A stretch of 64,000 nucleotides of DNA, taken from the NCBI GenBank assembly GCA_910578175.1, contig CAJTPF010000015.1:1-64000 (forward strand). The letters are read 5' to 3'. A program made the position numbers and the translations under genes. This document shows positions 27,492 to 35,265 of this stretch, piece by piece. The stretch's first letter is position 1. Each line of letters begins with the position of its first letter. Under the pieces are notes generated by a model. The model saw nothing but the letters and a program-made list of their open reading frames with translations. It ran no database searches and was not told where the DNA came from. The stretch is from an uncultured Lachnospiraceae bacterium. GTDB taxonomy: Bacteria > Bacillota > Clostridia > Lachnospirales > Lachnospiraceae.

Positions 27492-28292
27492 TTAACTCAG
27501 GAAATTCTGTATTTCCCTTTGCAGACCGGAGATATCCAACATCGTATCTTCCGTACTTCCCAGATAAAACGTTTTCTTTTGATCTTTCAGACGGAGTATT
27601 AATTTACGTACTTTCCTGTTCTCGTCAATACTGATATCCTTAATGCTGCTTCTTGAATATGCTTTTTTATTTATAACAAGAAAACCTTTGGCAAATTCCA
27701 GTTTCCAGGGGGTTTTCCAACTGACCAGCCTGTGCAGGAACGACTGTTTTTCAATCTGTTTCTTTAATATCCTCTGAGGAATCAGATATTTTCCTTTTTC
27801 TCCTGTTTTATCATATTGTCTCAATTCTTCAATTCGGTCAAATATGTCATCAAACGTAACCGCTGAAAAACCTGTTCCTTTTAAAATATCTCTTTTTTCC
27901 TGTTTCGTTTCAACAACGATCCGAATTCTGGTAGCTATCCGTTTAAATAAAAATTGCAGGAAGATAACCCTTACTGATTTATAATCTCTTTTAAAAGTAC
28001 AATCATTAACATTATAACTACCTTTTACTTTGCCGCGCTGTACATAATATAATGTATCCCCGGAAAAACCGAACCATACATGAGTATATATAGCCGCCCA
28101 TATTAAACATACTATGAATATGCCGATATCCAGCAATTCTACATAATACAATTCTTTTTCCGTACTGATATCGAAAACAGCTCCCAAAATCCCATCAATT
28201 GCTATCGTTAAAAAAAATCCCATCGTAAATCCGGTCATTGCCGTTCTCCATTTAGAGCTTTTAAAACGATACCATTCCATATAGCTTTTCAT
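27492..28292 (-). CDS. Membrane protein of unknown function
   Basis: A 266-residue protein with two TM helices near the N-terminus (AMTGFTMGFFLTIAIDGILG, about 18-37; and VELLDIGIFIVCLIWAAIYT, about 52-71). It then has a cytoplasmic part with two beta-rich segments (DTLYYVQRGKVKGSYNV, and FLVINKKAYSRSSIKDISID ending in LGSTEDTMLDISGLQ) that look like paired PH-like (bPH) domains. It is rich in Lys and Arg. It lies upstream of the NfeD/flotillin pair on the same strand and may be co-transcribed. I do not recognise a named family. Confidence 0.7.
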   Translation of the reverse strand: MKSYMEWYRFKSSKWRTAMTGFTMGFFLTIAIDGILGAVFDISTEKELYYVELLDIGIFIVCLIWAAIYTHVWFGFSGDTLYYVQRGKVKGSYNVNDCTFKRDYKSVRVIFLQFLFKRIATRIRIVVETKQEKRDILKGTGFSAVTFDDIFDRIEELRQYDKTGEKGKYLIPQRILKKQIEKQSFLHRLVSWKTPWKLEFAKGFLVINKKAYSRSSIKDISIDENRKVRKLILRLKDQKKTFYLGSTEDTMLDISGLQREIQNFLS

Positions 28293-28392
28293 TTGTACCT
28301 CCCTCTGTATACGAAGTTTTTCTAAATTTACTTAGCTTTGTATAAATTATAACACATAATTATAAAATGTCAATAAAATTTACCTCAAATAG

Positions 28393-28421
28393 TTGAATAA
28401 TAAAAAAACCTATGCTAGAAT
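28393..28421 (+). promoter_or_regulatory. Promoter of the XRE regulator gene
   Basis: -35 TTGAAT (28393-28398), 17-bp spacer, -10 TAGAAT (28416-28421). The start codon lies about 115 bases downstream with GAGGTG before it, leaving a leader in which I see no structured element. Confidence 0.65.
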
Positions 28422-28534
28422 GTAAATACAATTTAACACTGTTTTTTAAATTCTTTATCTTTATTTTCAGATTTAATATATTGCAGAATGCTTTTTTATA
28501 TAGTAAGATTGAAACATTGAAATGAGGTGCATCT

Positions 28535-29092
28535 ATGACACAGATTGAACTGGGGAAAAAAATAAAAGAGGCGCGGCTTGCGAAGAAAATGACGCAGAGC
28601 GAAGTTGTGGGTACCTTTATTACGAGAAATATGCTGAGTCAGATAGAAAGCGGTGCCGCTTCTCCGTCTATCAAAACTTTAGAATATATTGCCAGAGCCC
28701 TGGACATTCCTTTGAACCAGCTGATGACGGCTGATGATGACCCTCCTGTATCATCTGTCGTTTCTGGCGATACAGAAAGTACCTATCTCTCTGCCAAGCA
28801 GAAATATCACACGCAGGATTATATTGCGGTGATCCATTCGCTGGAACCCACCCTGACCGAGGATAATTCCCTTTATGACGAGACTGCGGCTCTGCTTGCC
28901 ATTACATATTATAAGCAGGCACAGAAAGAATTTAAAGAACATCTCTTCAGCCAGGGAATCGCCTATGCCAAAAGATCAGCGGCTCTGGCCACGAAAGGTA
29001 TGTTTTCCAGTTCCGAGTTAAAGACAAAAGCGTTACTGCTGTTGGACGAACTGCTGGGATACCAGCTGGGGAATATGGAAAACCATGAATGA
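28535..29092 (+). CDS. XRE-family regulator with TPR-like C-terminus
   Basis: A 185-residue protein. Residues about 6-60 form a Cro/C1-type helix-turn-helix (LGKKIKEARLAKKMTQSEVV, MLSQIESGAASPSIKTLEYI). Residues about 80-180 are helical with Tyr/Ala spacing like tetratricopeptide repeats (YLSAKQKYHTQDYIAVIHSL, TAALLAITYYKQAQKEFKE). This arrangement occurs in Rap/Rgg-like or peptide-responsive regulators and in general clostridial XRE proteins; no peptide gene is visible next to it. It stands alone with its own promoter and terminator. Confidence 0.85.
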   Translation: MTQIELGKKIKEARLAKKMTQSEVVGTFITRNMLSQIESGAASPSIKTLEYIARALDIPLNQLMTADDDPPVSSVVSGDTESTYLSAKQKYHTQDYIAVIHSLEPTLTEDNSLYDETAALLAITYYKQAQKEFKEHLFSQGIAYAKRSAALATKGMFSSSELKTKALLLLDELLGYQLGNMENHE

Positions 29093-29142
29093 AACAACCG
29101 GAGTTAACCGTCTTCTCCGGGGATTATAAACCGGAACCGTTC

Positions 29143-29172
29143 AGCGGCAGTCTTCTGGGACTGCCGCTTTTT
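29143..29172 (+). terminator. Rho-independent terminator after the XRE regulator gene
   Basis: Perfect stem AGCGGCAGT / ACTGCCGCT around the loop CTTCTGGG... followed by TTTTTT. Confidence 0.9.
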
Positions 29173-29181
29173 TGCCCTCTA

Positions 29182-30648
29182 TTACATCTTTTCATCTTCC
29201 AATGACCTGCCATTGGTTTCGATCACCTTCTTATACCAGTAAAAACTGTCCTTTCTGTACCTGTCATAGGAGCCGTTTCCCATGTCGTCGGCATCTACAT
29301 AGATAAACCCGTACCGTTTGGAAATCTGGTTTGTGGATGCGCTGATTATATCAATAGGCGCCCAGCTCGCATATCCCATCAGTTCCACCCCATCATCTAT
29401 GGCCTTTTCCATTTCCATGAAATGTTTTCTGAAATACTCTATCCGGTAAGGATCATGAATTTTTTTATCCGCCTCTAAAACATCCCGGTTTCCGATACCG
29501 TTTTCCACGATAAACAAGGGTTTTCTGTAACGATCATATAACTCAGTCAGACTGATCCTGAGACCCACAGGATCGATCTGCCACCCCCATTCGCTGCTTT
29601 CCAGATAAGGATTTTTAACACCCAGTACCGTATTGCCCGGCGTACGCTCCGCATTTTCGTCCACGGATTCCGTCATGGTCATATAATAACTGAAAGATAC
29701 AAAATCTACGCAGCCATGCTTTAATACTTCCTCATCTCCAGACTGCATTGGAATTTCAATCCCGTTTTTCTCAAAATATTTCAGCATCATTGCAGGATAT
29801 TCTCCCCAGACCATAACATCCGCATAAAAATAATTATCCAGATTCTTTTTTAATGTGACCAGTACATCCTCCGGCATACAGGTTCTCGGATAAGTGGTAA
29901 GCTTGGTGAGCATGCAGCCGATCCGGGAACCCGGAATGATCTCATGACACCTTTTTACTGCAATGGCGCTGGCCATAAACTGATGATGCAGGGCCTGATA
30001 GCAGCACTGCAGCAGCCCTTTCTCTTCACATAATTCCGGAATGATACCTGCGGTAGTGAACGGATGGCGGATGATACTGTCCACTTCATTAAAAGTCAGC
30101 CATAGTTTAACATAGTTCTTAAACCGCTCGAAACAGACCGTAGAAAATCTTACAAAACAGTCCATAACCCTGCGGTCTGTCCACCCGTTAAACCGGGTAG
30201 CCAGAGACAGCGGCATCTCATAGTGGCTTAACGTCACCAGCGGTTCTATATTATTTTTCCCAAGTTCCTCAAACAGATTTTGATAAAATCTTATACCTTC
30301 CTCATTTGGTTCCGTCTCATCGCCATTGGGAAATATCCGGCTCCAGGCAATGGAAACCCGCAATACCTTAAATCCCATTTCCGCAAACAGGGCGATGTCC
30401 TCTTTATACCTGTGATAGAAATCTATTCCCCTGCGCTTCGGATAATAGGGTGAATCCGGCTCCTGTTCTGCTTTTTCAATTGCTTCCAGCGAAATCCCCA
30501 CATGGGTTTTATAATCTTTTACATCTGCATCCGGTTTATAAGTGGCTACGTCTGCCACCGATAAACCTTTTCCCCCCACATTCCATGCACCCTCTGACTG
30601 ATTTGCGGCAATTGCGCCGCCCCATAAAAAATCTTCCGGAAATGCCAT
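29182..30648 (-). CDS. 6-phospho-beta-glucosidase, GH1
   Basis: A 488-residue GH1 enzyme. Motifs: FPEDFLWGGAIAANQSEGAW at the N-terminus, VLRVSIAWSRIFPNG, the acid/base Glu in LWLTFNEVDS, and the nucleophile Glu in PLFIVENGIGNRD, then the C-terminal RYGFIYVDADD and KDSFYWYKKV typical of the 6-phospho subgroup. It hydrolyses 6-phospho-beta-glucosides brought in by the PTS permease, whose stop overlaps its start at 30648. The pair forms a beta-glucoside (cellobiose, arbutin or salicin type) uptake and cleavage operon. Confidence 0.93.
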   Translation of the reverse strand: MAFPEDFLWGGAIAANQSEGAWNVGGKGLSVADVATYKPDADVKDYKTHVGISLEAIEKAEQEPDSPYYPKRRGIDFYHRYKEDIALFAEMGFKVLRVSIAWSRIFPNGDETEPNEEGIRFYQNLFEELGKNNIEPLVTLSHYEMPLSLATRFNGWTDRRVMDCFVRFSTVCFERFKNYVKLWLTFNEVDSIIRHPFTTAGIIPELCEEKGLLQCCYQALHHQFMASAIAVKRCHEIIPGSRIGCMLTKLTTYPRTCMPEDVLVTLKKNLDNYFYADVMVWGEYPAMMLKYFEKNGIEIPMQSGDEEVLKHGCVDFVSFSYYMTMTESVDENAERTPGNTVLGVKNPYLESSEWGWQIDPVGLRISLTELYDRYRKPLFIVENGIGNRDVLEADKKIHDPYRIEYFRKHFMEMEKAIDDGVELMGYASWAPIDIISASTNQISKRYGFIYVDADDMGNGSYDRYRKDSFYWYKKVIETNGRSLEDEKM

Positions 30649-32516
30649 TATACCGCCTCCATTTTCATGACTTTATCACCTTTTCTGACCGTTTTGCCGC
30701 TTTCCGCCGAAATATTAAATTCATCGGAATTTGTAACGACCATTATAACCGTAGGATCAAATCCGGCGGACCTGATCTGTTCCAGATTCACTTCCATGAT
30801 CAGCTCACCGGCTTTTACACGGTCTCCCGCCTTAACTGCGGGTTTAAATCCTTTTCCCTTTAAATTCACGGTATCCAGTCCTACATGGATCAGGATTTCC
30901 CCGCCATTCTCAGCCATCAGCGTAATAGCATGATTGGTTTCAAACACACTGTCGATGATACCGTCGGCCGGAGCAAAAATCTTTCCGTCAGCCGGAATGA
31001 TTCCGACGCCTTTTCCTAAAATGCCGGCGCTGAATACTTCATCGTTTACTTCTTCAACAGGAATCAGCGTTCCGTTTACGGGCGCTGTAAGATCTATGAT
31101 ATTAACGGTTTTCGCTGCGGATATATTGGCCTTCTGCAAAGTTTGGACTTCTTCCTGCGGGCTGACATCTTCATCTCTGTATAAAATCAGCGTTGCGATA
31201 AAAGACACTGCAACGGATACTCCAAATCCCACGCCCGCCCATACGATATTCATGGCATTTTCTTTGTCAACAAACATTGCCATGCCTGCCAGTCCGGGTC
31301 CCATGGCTACAAACGCTTTTACCGCTGCCAGACCCACCACCAGGCCACCGACAAAACTTCCGATGACCACACCGGAAAGCACCCGTTTTTTCTGCAGGGT
31401 CACACCATACAACGCCGGTTCGGTTATTCCGAATATTGCCGATATCCCTGCTGAAATCGCTGCCGAACGCAGTTCCGCATCTTTTGTCCTAATAGCTACT
31501 GCAAAGCAGGCGCCGCCTTCTGATATATTGTGTGCAAGCGAAGCCGGCATATATAACAATTCTTCACCGGAATTTGTAATGGAAGAAACCGCATAAGGAA
31601 CCAATGCTTTATGCATACCGGTAGCGATCATAAACGGCAGGATCGCCGCCAGTATGGCAACTGCTATCCAGCCCAGATGCTTGTATAATGTAAGGATGAT
31701 ATCGGTCAGTCCTTCTCCGATGGTAAATCCCAGCGGTCCCAGTAATAACAATGTGACAGGAACAACGATCACAAAACACAAAAGCGGCACAAAAAATACC
31801 CGGATAGGCTTCGGCGAAATTTTAGTCGCCAGCTTTTCCACTGCCGCCAGAAACAGGACAGAAAGAATGGCCGGAAAAACCTGATAGGTATACTGGATCG
31901 CCTTGATATTCATTCCAAACAAGGTGGCTCCCTCCGAGATCATGGTCGTCATTCCGGGCAGGATCAATGCACCCACGGCGGATAGCGCCACCAGTTTATT
32001 GATCTTTAATTTGGCTGCCGTGGTAATGGCTACCATTAACGGAAGAAAATAAAGAGCCGCATCCGCCGCATAAAACAATGTCTTATATACTACGCTGCTT
32101 TCTTCCATCCAGTGAAACAGGACAAACAGGGACAGAAGCGCCTTCAGAATGCCGGCTCCGGCAATGGCCGGAATTAACGGCTGAAATACGCCTACTATAA
32201 AATCCAGAATGACCGCTCCCGGTTTCCTTTTTTCTCCGCCGCTCATTGCCGGTGTCTGATCTCCGTTAAAAGTTGCAATTTTATTTAATTCATTAAACAC
32301 TTCTATAACATCATTACCGATCACTACCTGACACTGGGCAGTCATAATGACGCCCATAACGCCTTTTACTGCCTTTAAAGCCTCTATATCCGCTTTCTTA
32401 CTGTCAACCAGTGTAAAACGCAGTCTGGTAGAGCAATGTTCCAGATGGGATACATTGGATTCACCGCCCACATACCGCAGTATGTCTTCGGCCGTTTTTC
32501 TGTAATCCATTTGCAA
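30648..32516 (-). CDS. PTS beta-glucoside transporter, EIIBCA
   Basis: A 622-residue fused PTS permease. The EIIB domain comes first with the phospho-Cys in HCSTRLRFTLVD (about residue 27). EIIC follows with about ten TM helices and the sugar-binding loop GITEPALYGV. EIIA is last with the phospho-His in GGEILIHVGLDTVNLKGKGF. Domain order B-C-A is that of BglF/BglP. AGGAGG lies 10 bases before the ATG at 32516. No BglG/LicT antiterminator gene or recognisable RAT terminator is next to it, so the mode of induction is unclear. Confidence 0.93.
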   Translation of the reverse strand: MQMDYRKTAEDILRYVGGESNVSHLEHCSTRLRFTLVDSKKADIEALKAVKGVMGVIMTAQCQVVIGNDVIEVFNELNKIATFNGDQTPAMSGGEKRKPGAVILDFIVGVFQPLIPAIAGAGILKALLSLFVLFHWMEESSVVYKTLFYAADAALYFLPLMVAITTAAKLKINKLVALSAVGALILPGMTTMISEGATLFGMNIKAIQYTYQVFPAILSVLFLAAVEKLATKISPKPIRVFFVPLLCFVIVVPVTLLLLGPLGFTIGEGLTDIILTLYKHLGWIAVAILAAILPFMIATGMHKALVPYAVSSITNSGEELLYMPASLAHNISEGGACFAVAIRTKDAELRSAAISAGISAIFGITEPALYGVTLQKKRVLSGVVIGSFVGGLVVGLAAVKAFVAMGPGLAGMAMFVDKENAMNIVWAGVGFGVSVAVSFIATLILYRDEDVSPQEEVQTLQKANISAAKTVNIIDLTAPVNGTLIPVEEVNDEVFSAGILGKGVGIIPADGKIFAPADGIIDSVFETNHAITLMAENGGEILIHVGLDTVNLKGKGFKPAVKAGDRVKAGELIMEVNLEQIRSAGFDPTVIMVVTNSDEFNISAESGKTVRKGDKVMKMEAV

Positions 32517-32670
32517 TTACCTCCATTTTTTAATCTTCCCTTTTGCATACATTTTATCTGTCATTATTATTTTCATACATTCTCTCAGTTCCGATTCATG
32601 CGATTTTTTTATTATGAATATTTTGTTTCTATGATTTATCTGATTTGTCTATTTCGTACAAGAAACAACG

Positions 32671-32696
32671 TTAATATTTCGTTAATAAAATATTAA
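32671..32696. promoter_or_regulatory. Perfect 9-bp inverted repeat between PTS and glycosyltransferase genes
   Basis: TTAATATTT (32671-32679) and AAATATTAA (32688-32696) with an 8-base spacer. It lies in the 334-base very AT-rich gap between divergent genes (32517-32850) and could be an operator. The rest of the gap holds only the promoter at 32755-32783. Confidence 0.3.
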
Positions 32697-32754
32697 TTCA
32701 CATAATTTTATTTGGTTAAACAGTATTTTTTAAAATTTTGCTTAAATTTTATTA

Positions 32755-32783
32755 TTTACATCCGATAAATTATTAGGTATATT
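32755..32783 (+). promoter_or_regulatory. Promoter of the glycosyltransferase gene
   Basis: -35 TTTACA (32755-32760), 17-bp spacer, -10 TATATT (32778-32783), about 68 bases before the first start codon. Confidence 0.55.
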
Positions 32784-32850
32784 ATATATAAAACTATTTA
32801 TTATGAATAATTAATTTAACTAATATATAAGGGAAAGGCAGATTTAAGAT

Positions 32851-33822
32851 ATGCAGGAATACATTATGATTGATCCTCTGATAAGCGTTATTGTACCTGT
32901 TTACAATATTGAAAATTACATTATTGACAGCGTAGATTCTATTCTAAATCAGTCATATAAAAATCTTGAAGTTCTTCTGGTAGATGATGGTTCTACGGAC
33001 AAAACAGGTACTATTTGTGATGACTATGGGGCAAAAGACAGCCGGGTAAAAGTTTTTCATGTCAAACACGGCGGGGTTTCTTATGCCAGAAATATTGCAT
33101 TAGACAATATGCATGGTGAATATGTTGCATTTGTAGACGGTGATGACTATCTCAATAAGTTGTACATCGAAGTTTTGTATGGAGACCTGGTAAGAATGAA
33201 AGCAGATATCTCCACCTGCTGTTATACGGAGATTCCACTGGACGGTATGGGCATCTGCCGTACGATCACCCCCTGCGATATGTTAAGCAAAAAAGACGGA
33301 TTAAAGGAGTTATTGTATAAAGATAAAATAAATTCTTTTGTTTTAACCAAGATGTTTCGAAGTTCATTATTTTCCGACATCCGTTTTCCGGACGGAAATC
33401 TTTATGGAGATACCGCCGTTTTATACAAATTATTTGAAAAAGCCCACCGGGTTTCCAATAATACGTACAGTGGCTATTATTATTTCATACGTAAGAGCAG
33501 CACCTCTTTTCTGAAATTTACCCCTGAAAAACTGGACTTGATCTATAATGCGGAAGATATGAAAAATTATCTGGACCGCCGTTTTCCTGAACTGAAAAAA
33601 CCCATTGCCTCCTGTTTTGTCTGCGATAATCTGCTGGCCTATCTGCAGATACCCCAGAGATGGAAATACAGGAAATACAGGCGTTTAGCTAAAAATAATA
33701 TCCGAAAATATCGTTTCCGGGTCATAAACGATTACGATGCCAATCCCTATCTCCGGTTAGCCCTTGGCATATCTTATTTTAGTTTTCCGCTGATTTACTT
33801 ATTAAATAAATTGAAACGATGA
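32851..33822 (+). CDS. Family 2 glycosyltransferase
   Basis: A 323-residue GT-A enzyme. Motifs: PLISVIVPVYNIENYIIDSV, EVLLVDDGSTDKTG (nucleotide-sugar Asp), HGGVSYARNIALDN and YVAFVDGDDYLN (DxD metal site). The C-terminal half is helical and basic with a hydrophobic tail (YLRLALGISYFSFPLIYLL). It probably adds a sugar to a cell-surface glycan; donor and acceptor are unknown. Two starts are possible: 32851 or 32866, the latter having AGGA 7 bases upstream. No other polysaccharide genes are adjacent, so it stands alone here. Confidence 0.9.
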   Translation: MQEYIMIDPLISVIVPVYNIENYIIDSVDSILNQSYKNLEVLLVDDGSTDKTGTICDDYGAKDSRVKVFHVKHGGVSYARNIALDNMHGEYVAFVDGDDYLNKLYIEVLYGDLVRMKADISTCCYTEIPLDGMGICRTITPCDMLSKKDGLKELLYKDKINSFVLTKMFRSSLFSDIRFPDGNLYGDTAVLYKLFEKAHRVSNNTYSGYYYFIRKSSTSFLKFTPEKLDLIYNAEDMKNYLDRRFPELKKPIASCFVCDNLLAYLQIPQRWKYRKYRRLAKNNIRKYRFRVINDYDANPYLRLALGISYFSFPLIYLLNKLKR

Positions 33823-33829
33823 TCTAAAA

Positions 33830-33878
33830 ACGGACAGATGCAAACCAGTCTTTCGACTTATTTGGCATCTGCCTGTAC
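33830..33878. terminator. Terminator between convergent glycosyltransferase and rtcB genes
   Basis: Stem CAGATGC-AAA / TTT-g-GCATCTG with extended ends. On the minus strand it is followed by CGTTTTTAG, a fair T-run for rtcB; on the plus strand the T-run is weak. Confidence 0.65.
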
Positions 33879-33905
33879 CTTTGTATTCTTTCATTCGGGG
33901 AAACT

Positions 33906-35117
33906 TCAGGCTGTCCCCGCCTTAAAGTTATAGACCGGCTTAATGATATTGACGATTTCCGCCGTCTCACCGATATTATCCACGATATCCTCCATTCGCT
34001 TATATGCCATGGGACACTCATCCAGGGTTTCCGCATTCACCGATGTGGTATAGATACCTTTCATTTCTTTCTTAAATTCCGATACCGTATAGGTGTGCTT
34101 TGCCTTTGTTCTGGACATTAAACGGCCCGCTCCGTGGGGCGCCGAACAGTTCCAGTCCTGATTCCCCTTTCCGATACAGATCAGGGAACCGTCCCTCATA
34201 TTAACCGGGATCAGCAGCTTTTCTCCCTGTCTGGCAGAAACGGCTCCTTTACGCAGGATCATGGCATCCGTATCGATATAATTATGAATCGTCGTAAATT
34301 CCTCTTCCACTTTCAGTTTCATTCCTTTAATGATCTCAGCCATCATCGCTTTACGGTTCAGCATGGCAAATCTCTGAACGATCTTCATATCATGAATATA
34401 GTCTTCCATCAGACTGCCGGAGCAATATGCCAGTTCTCTGGGAACCATGGTTTTAAGCTGTGCATTCATCCGTTTGATCTCCGCCTGAATTTCCTTTTCC
34501 CTGCCGGCCGCTTTGTATGATTGAATCATTGCCTTAATGTCCTTTTTTGTATTACCGTTCAGAGATTTATATGCCTGCTCCTGATAATACCCGGCCACTT
34601 CCAGTCCCAGATGCCGGGATCCGGAATGGATCACGATATAAATATTTCCTTCCCCGTCTTTATCCGCTTCAATAAAATGGTTGCCTCCTCCCAGCGTTCC
34701 CAGGGAGCGTTCCGCCCGGTTAAGATTGATCTTTCCTTCCCTCAGGCAACGCAGCCCCCTTAAATCCACATCATCATTCAGGGAATGGGGCGTTTCCCGG
34801 ATTTCAAACCCGGAAGGGATCTTCTGATAGATCAGTTTATCCAGCCGCTCCAACTCAATATGTCTGTTTTTCACCCGGACCGTTTCCATTCCGCATCCGA
34901 TGTCCACCCCTACCAGATTCGGTACCACCGCATTATGAATCGTCATGGTGGTGCCAATGGTACAGCCGGCGCCTGCATGCACATCCGGCATGATCCTGAT
35001 TCTGGCATCCTTTGCAAATTCCTGATCACATAGTTTTTCAATCTGTACCAGCGCCTCCTCTTCTACAATTTCCGTAAATACTTTTGCCGTATTATATTTT
35101 CCTTTCACCAATTTCAT
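33906..35117 (-). CDS. rtcB: RtcB-family RNA ligase
   Basis: A 403-residue RtcB-like protein. Motifs: MPDVHAGAGCTIGTTM, LVGVDIGCGMETVRV (Mn-binding Asp and Cys), LGTLGGGNHFIEA (Asn-His), HSGSRHLG, and CSAPHGAGRLMSRTKAKH containing the His that is guanylated in characterised RtcB. The family ligates RNA ends with 2',3'-cyclic phosphate or 3'-phosphate to 5'-OH. It belongs to the shorter bacterial branch (about 400 residues). AAAGGA precedes the ATG. No archease or RtcA gene is beside it, so it may serve RNA repair (inference). Confidence 0.93.
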   Translation of the reverse strand: MKLVKGKYNTAKVFTEIVEEEALVQIEKLCDQEFAKDARIRIMPDVHAGAGCTIGTTMTIHNAVVPNLVGVDIGCGMETVRVKNRHIELERLDKLIYQKIPSGFEIRETPHSLNDDVDLRGLRCLREGKINLNRAERSLGTLGGGNHFIEADKDGEGNIYIVIHSGSRHLGLEVAGYYQEQAYKSLNGNTKKDIKAMIQSYKAAGREKEIQAEIKRMNAQLKTMVPRELAYCSGSLMEDYIHDMKIVQRFAMLNRKAMMAEIIKGMKLKVEEEFTTIHNYIDTDAMILRKGAVSARQGEKLLIPVNMRDGSLICIGKGNQDWNCSAPHGAGRLMSRTKAKHTYTVSEFKKEMKGIYTTSVNAETLDECPMAYKRMEDIVDNIGETAEIVNIIKPVYNFKAGTA

Positions 35118-35140
35118 TTTCTTATAATTCCTTTCATTTC

Positions 35141-35180
35141 AAAAATGCCGACGGTGAACGACTCATTCAACCGCCGGCAT
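35141..35180 (-). terminator. Terminator after the P-type ATPase gene
   Basis: Minus-strand stem ATGCCGgCGGT / ACCGtCGGCAT (35180-35145) followed by TTTTT. Between it and the ATPase stop (35181-35265) a ribosome-binding-site-like AGAAAGGAG precedes ATG-AAA-TAG, a two-codon frame. Confidence 0.8.
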
Positions 35181-35265
35181 CGCTTTCAAAACTGAATGCT
35201 ACAGAACTCTATATTCCGGCACTATTTCATGGTAATGCTCCTTTCTATCATTTTATTTCTACCGG

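Noticed and set aside
32517..32700. LicT/BglG antiterminator site before the PTS gene
   Set aside because: No RAT consensus overlapping a terminator is visible.
35181..35265. Ribosome binding site followed by a two-codon ORF (ATG-AAA-TAG) after the P-type ATPase gene
   Set aside because: Probably a relic or chance; too short to interpret and followed at once by the terminator.
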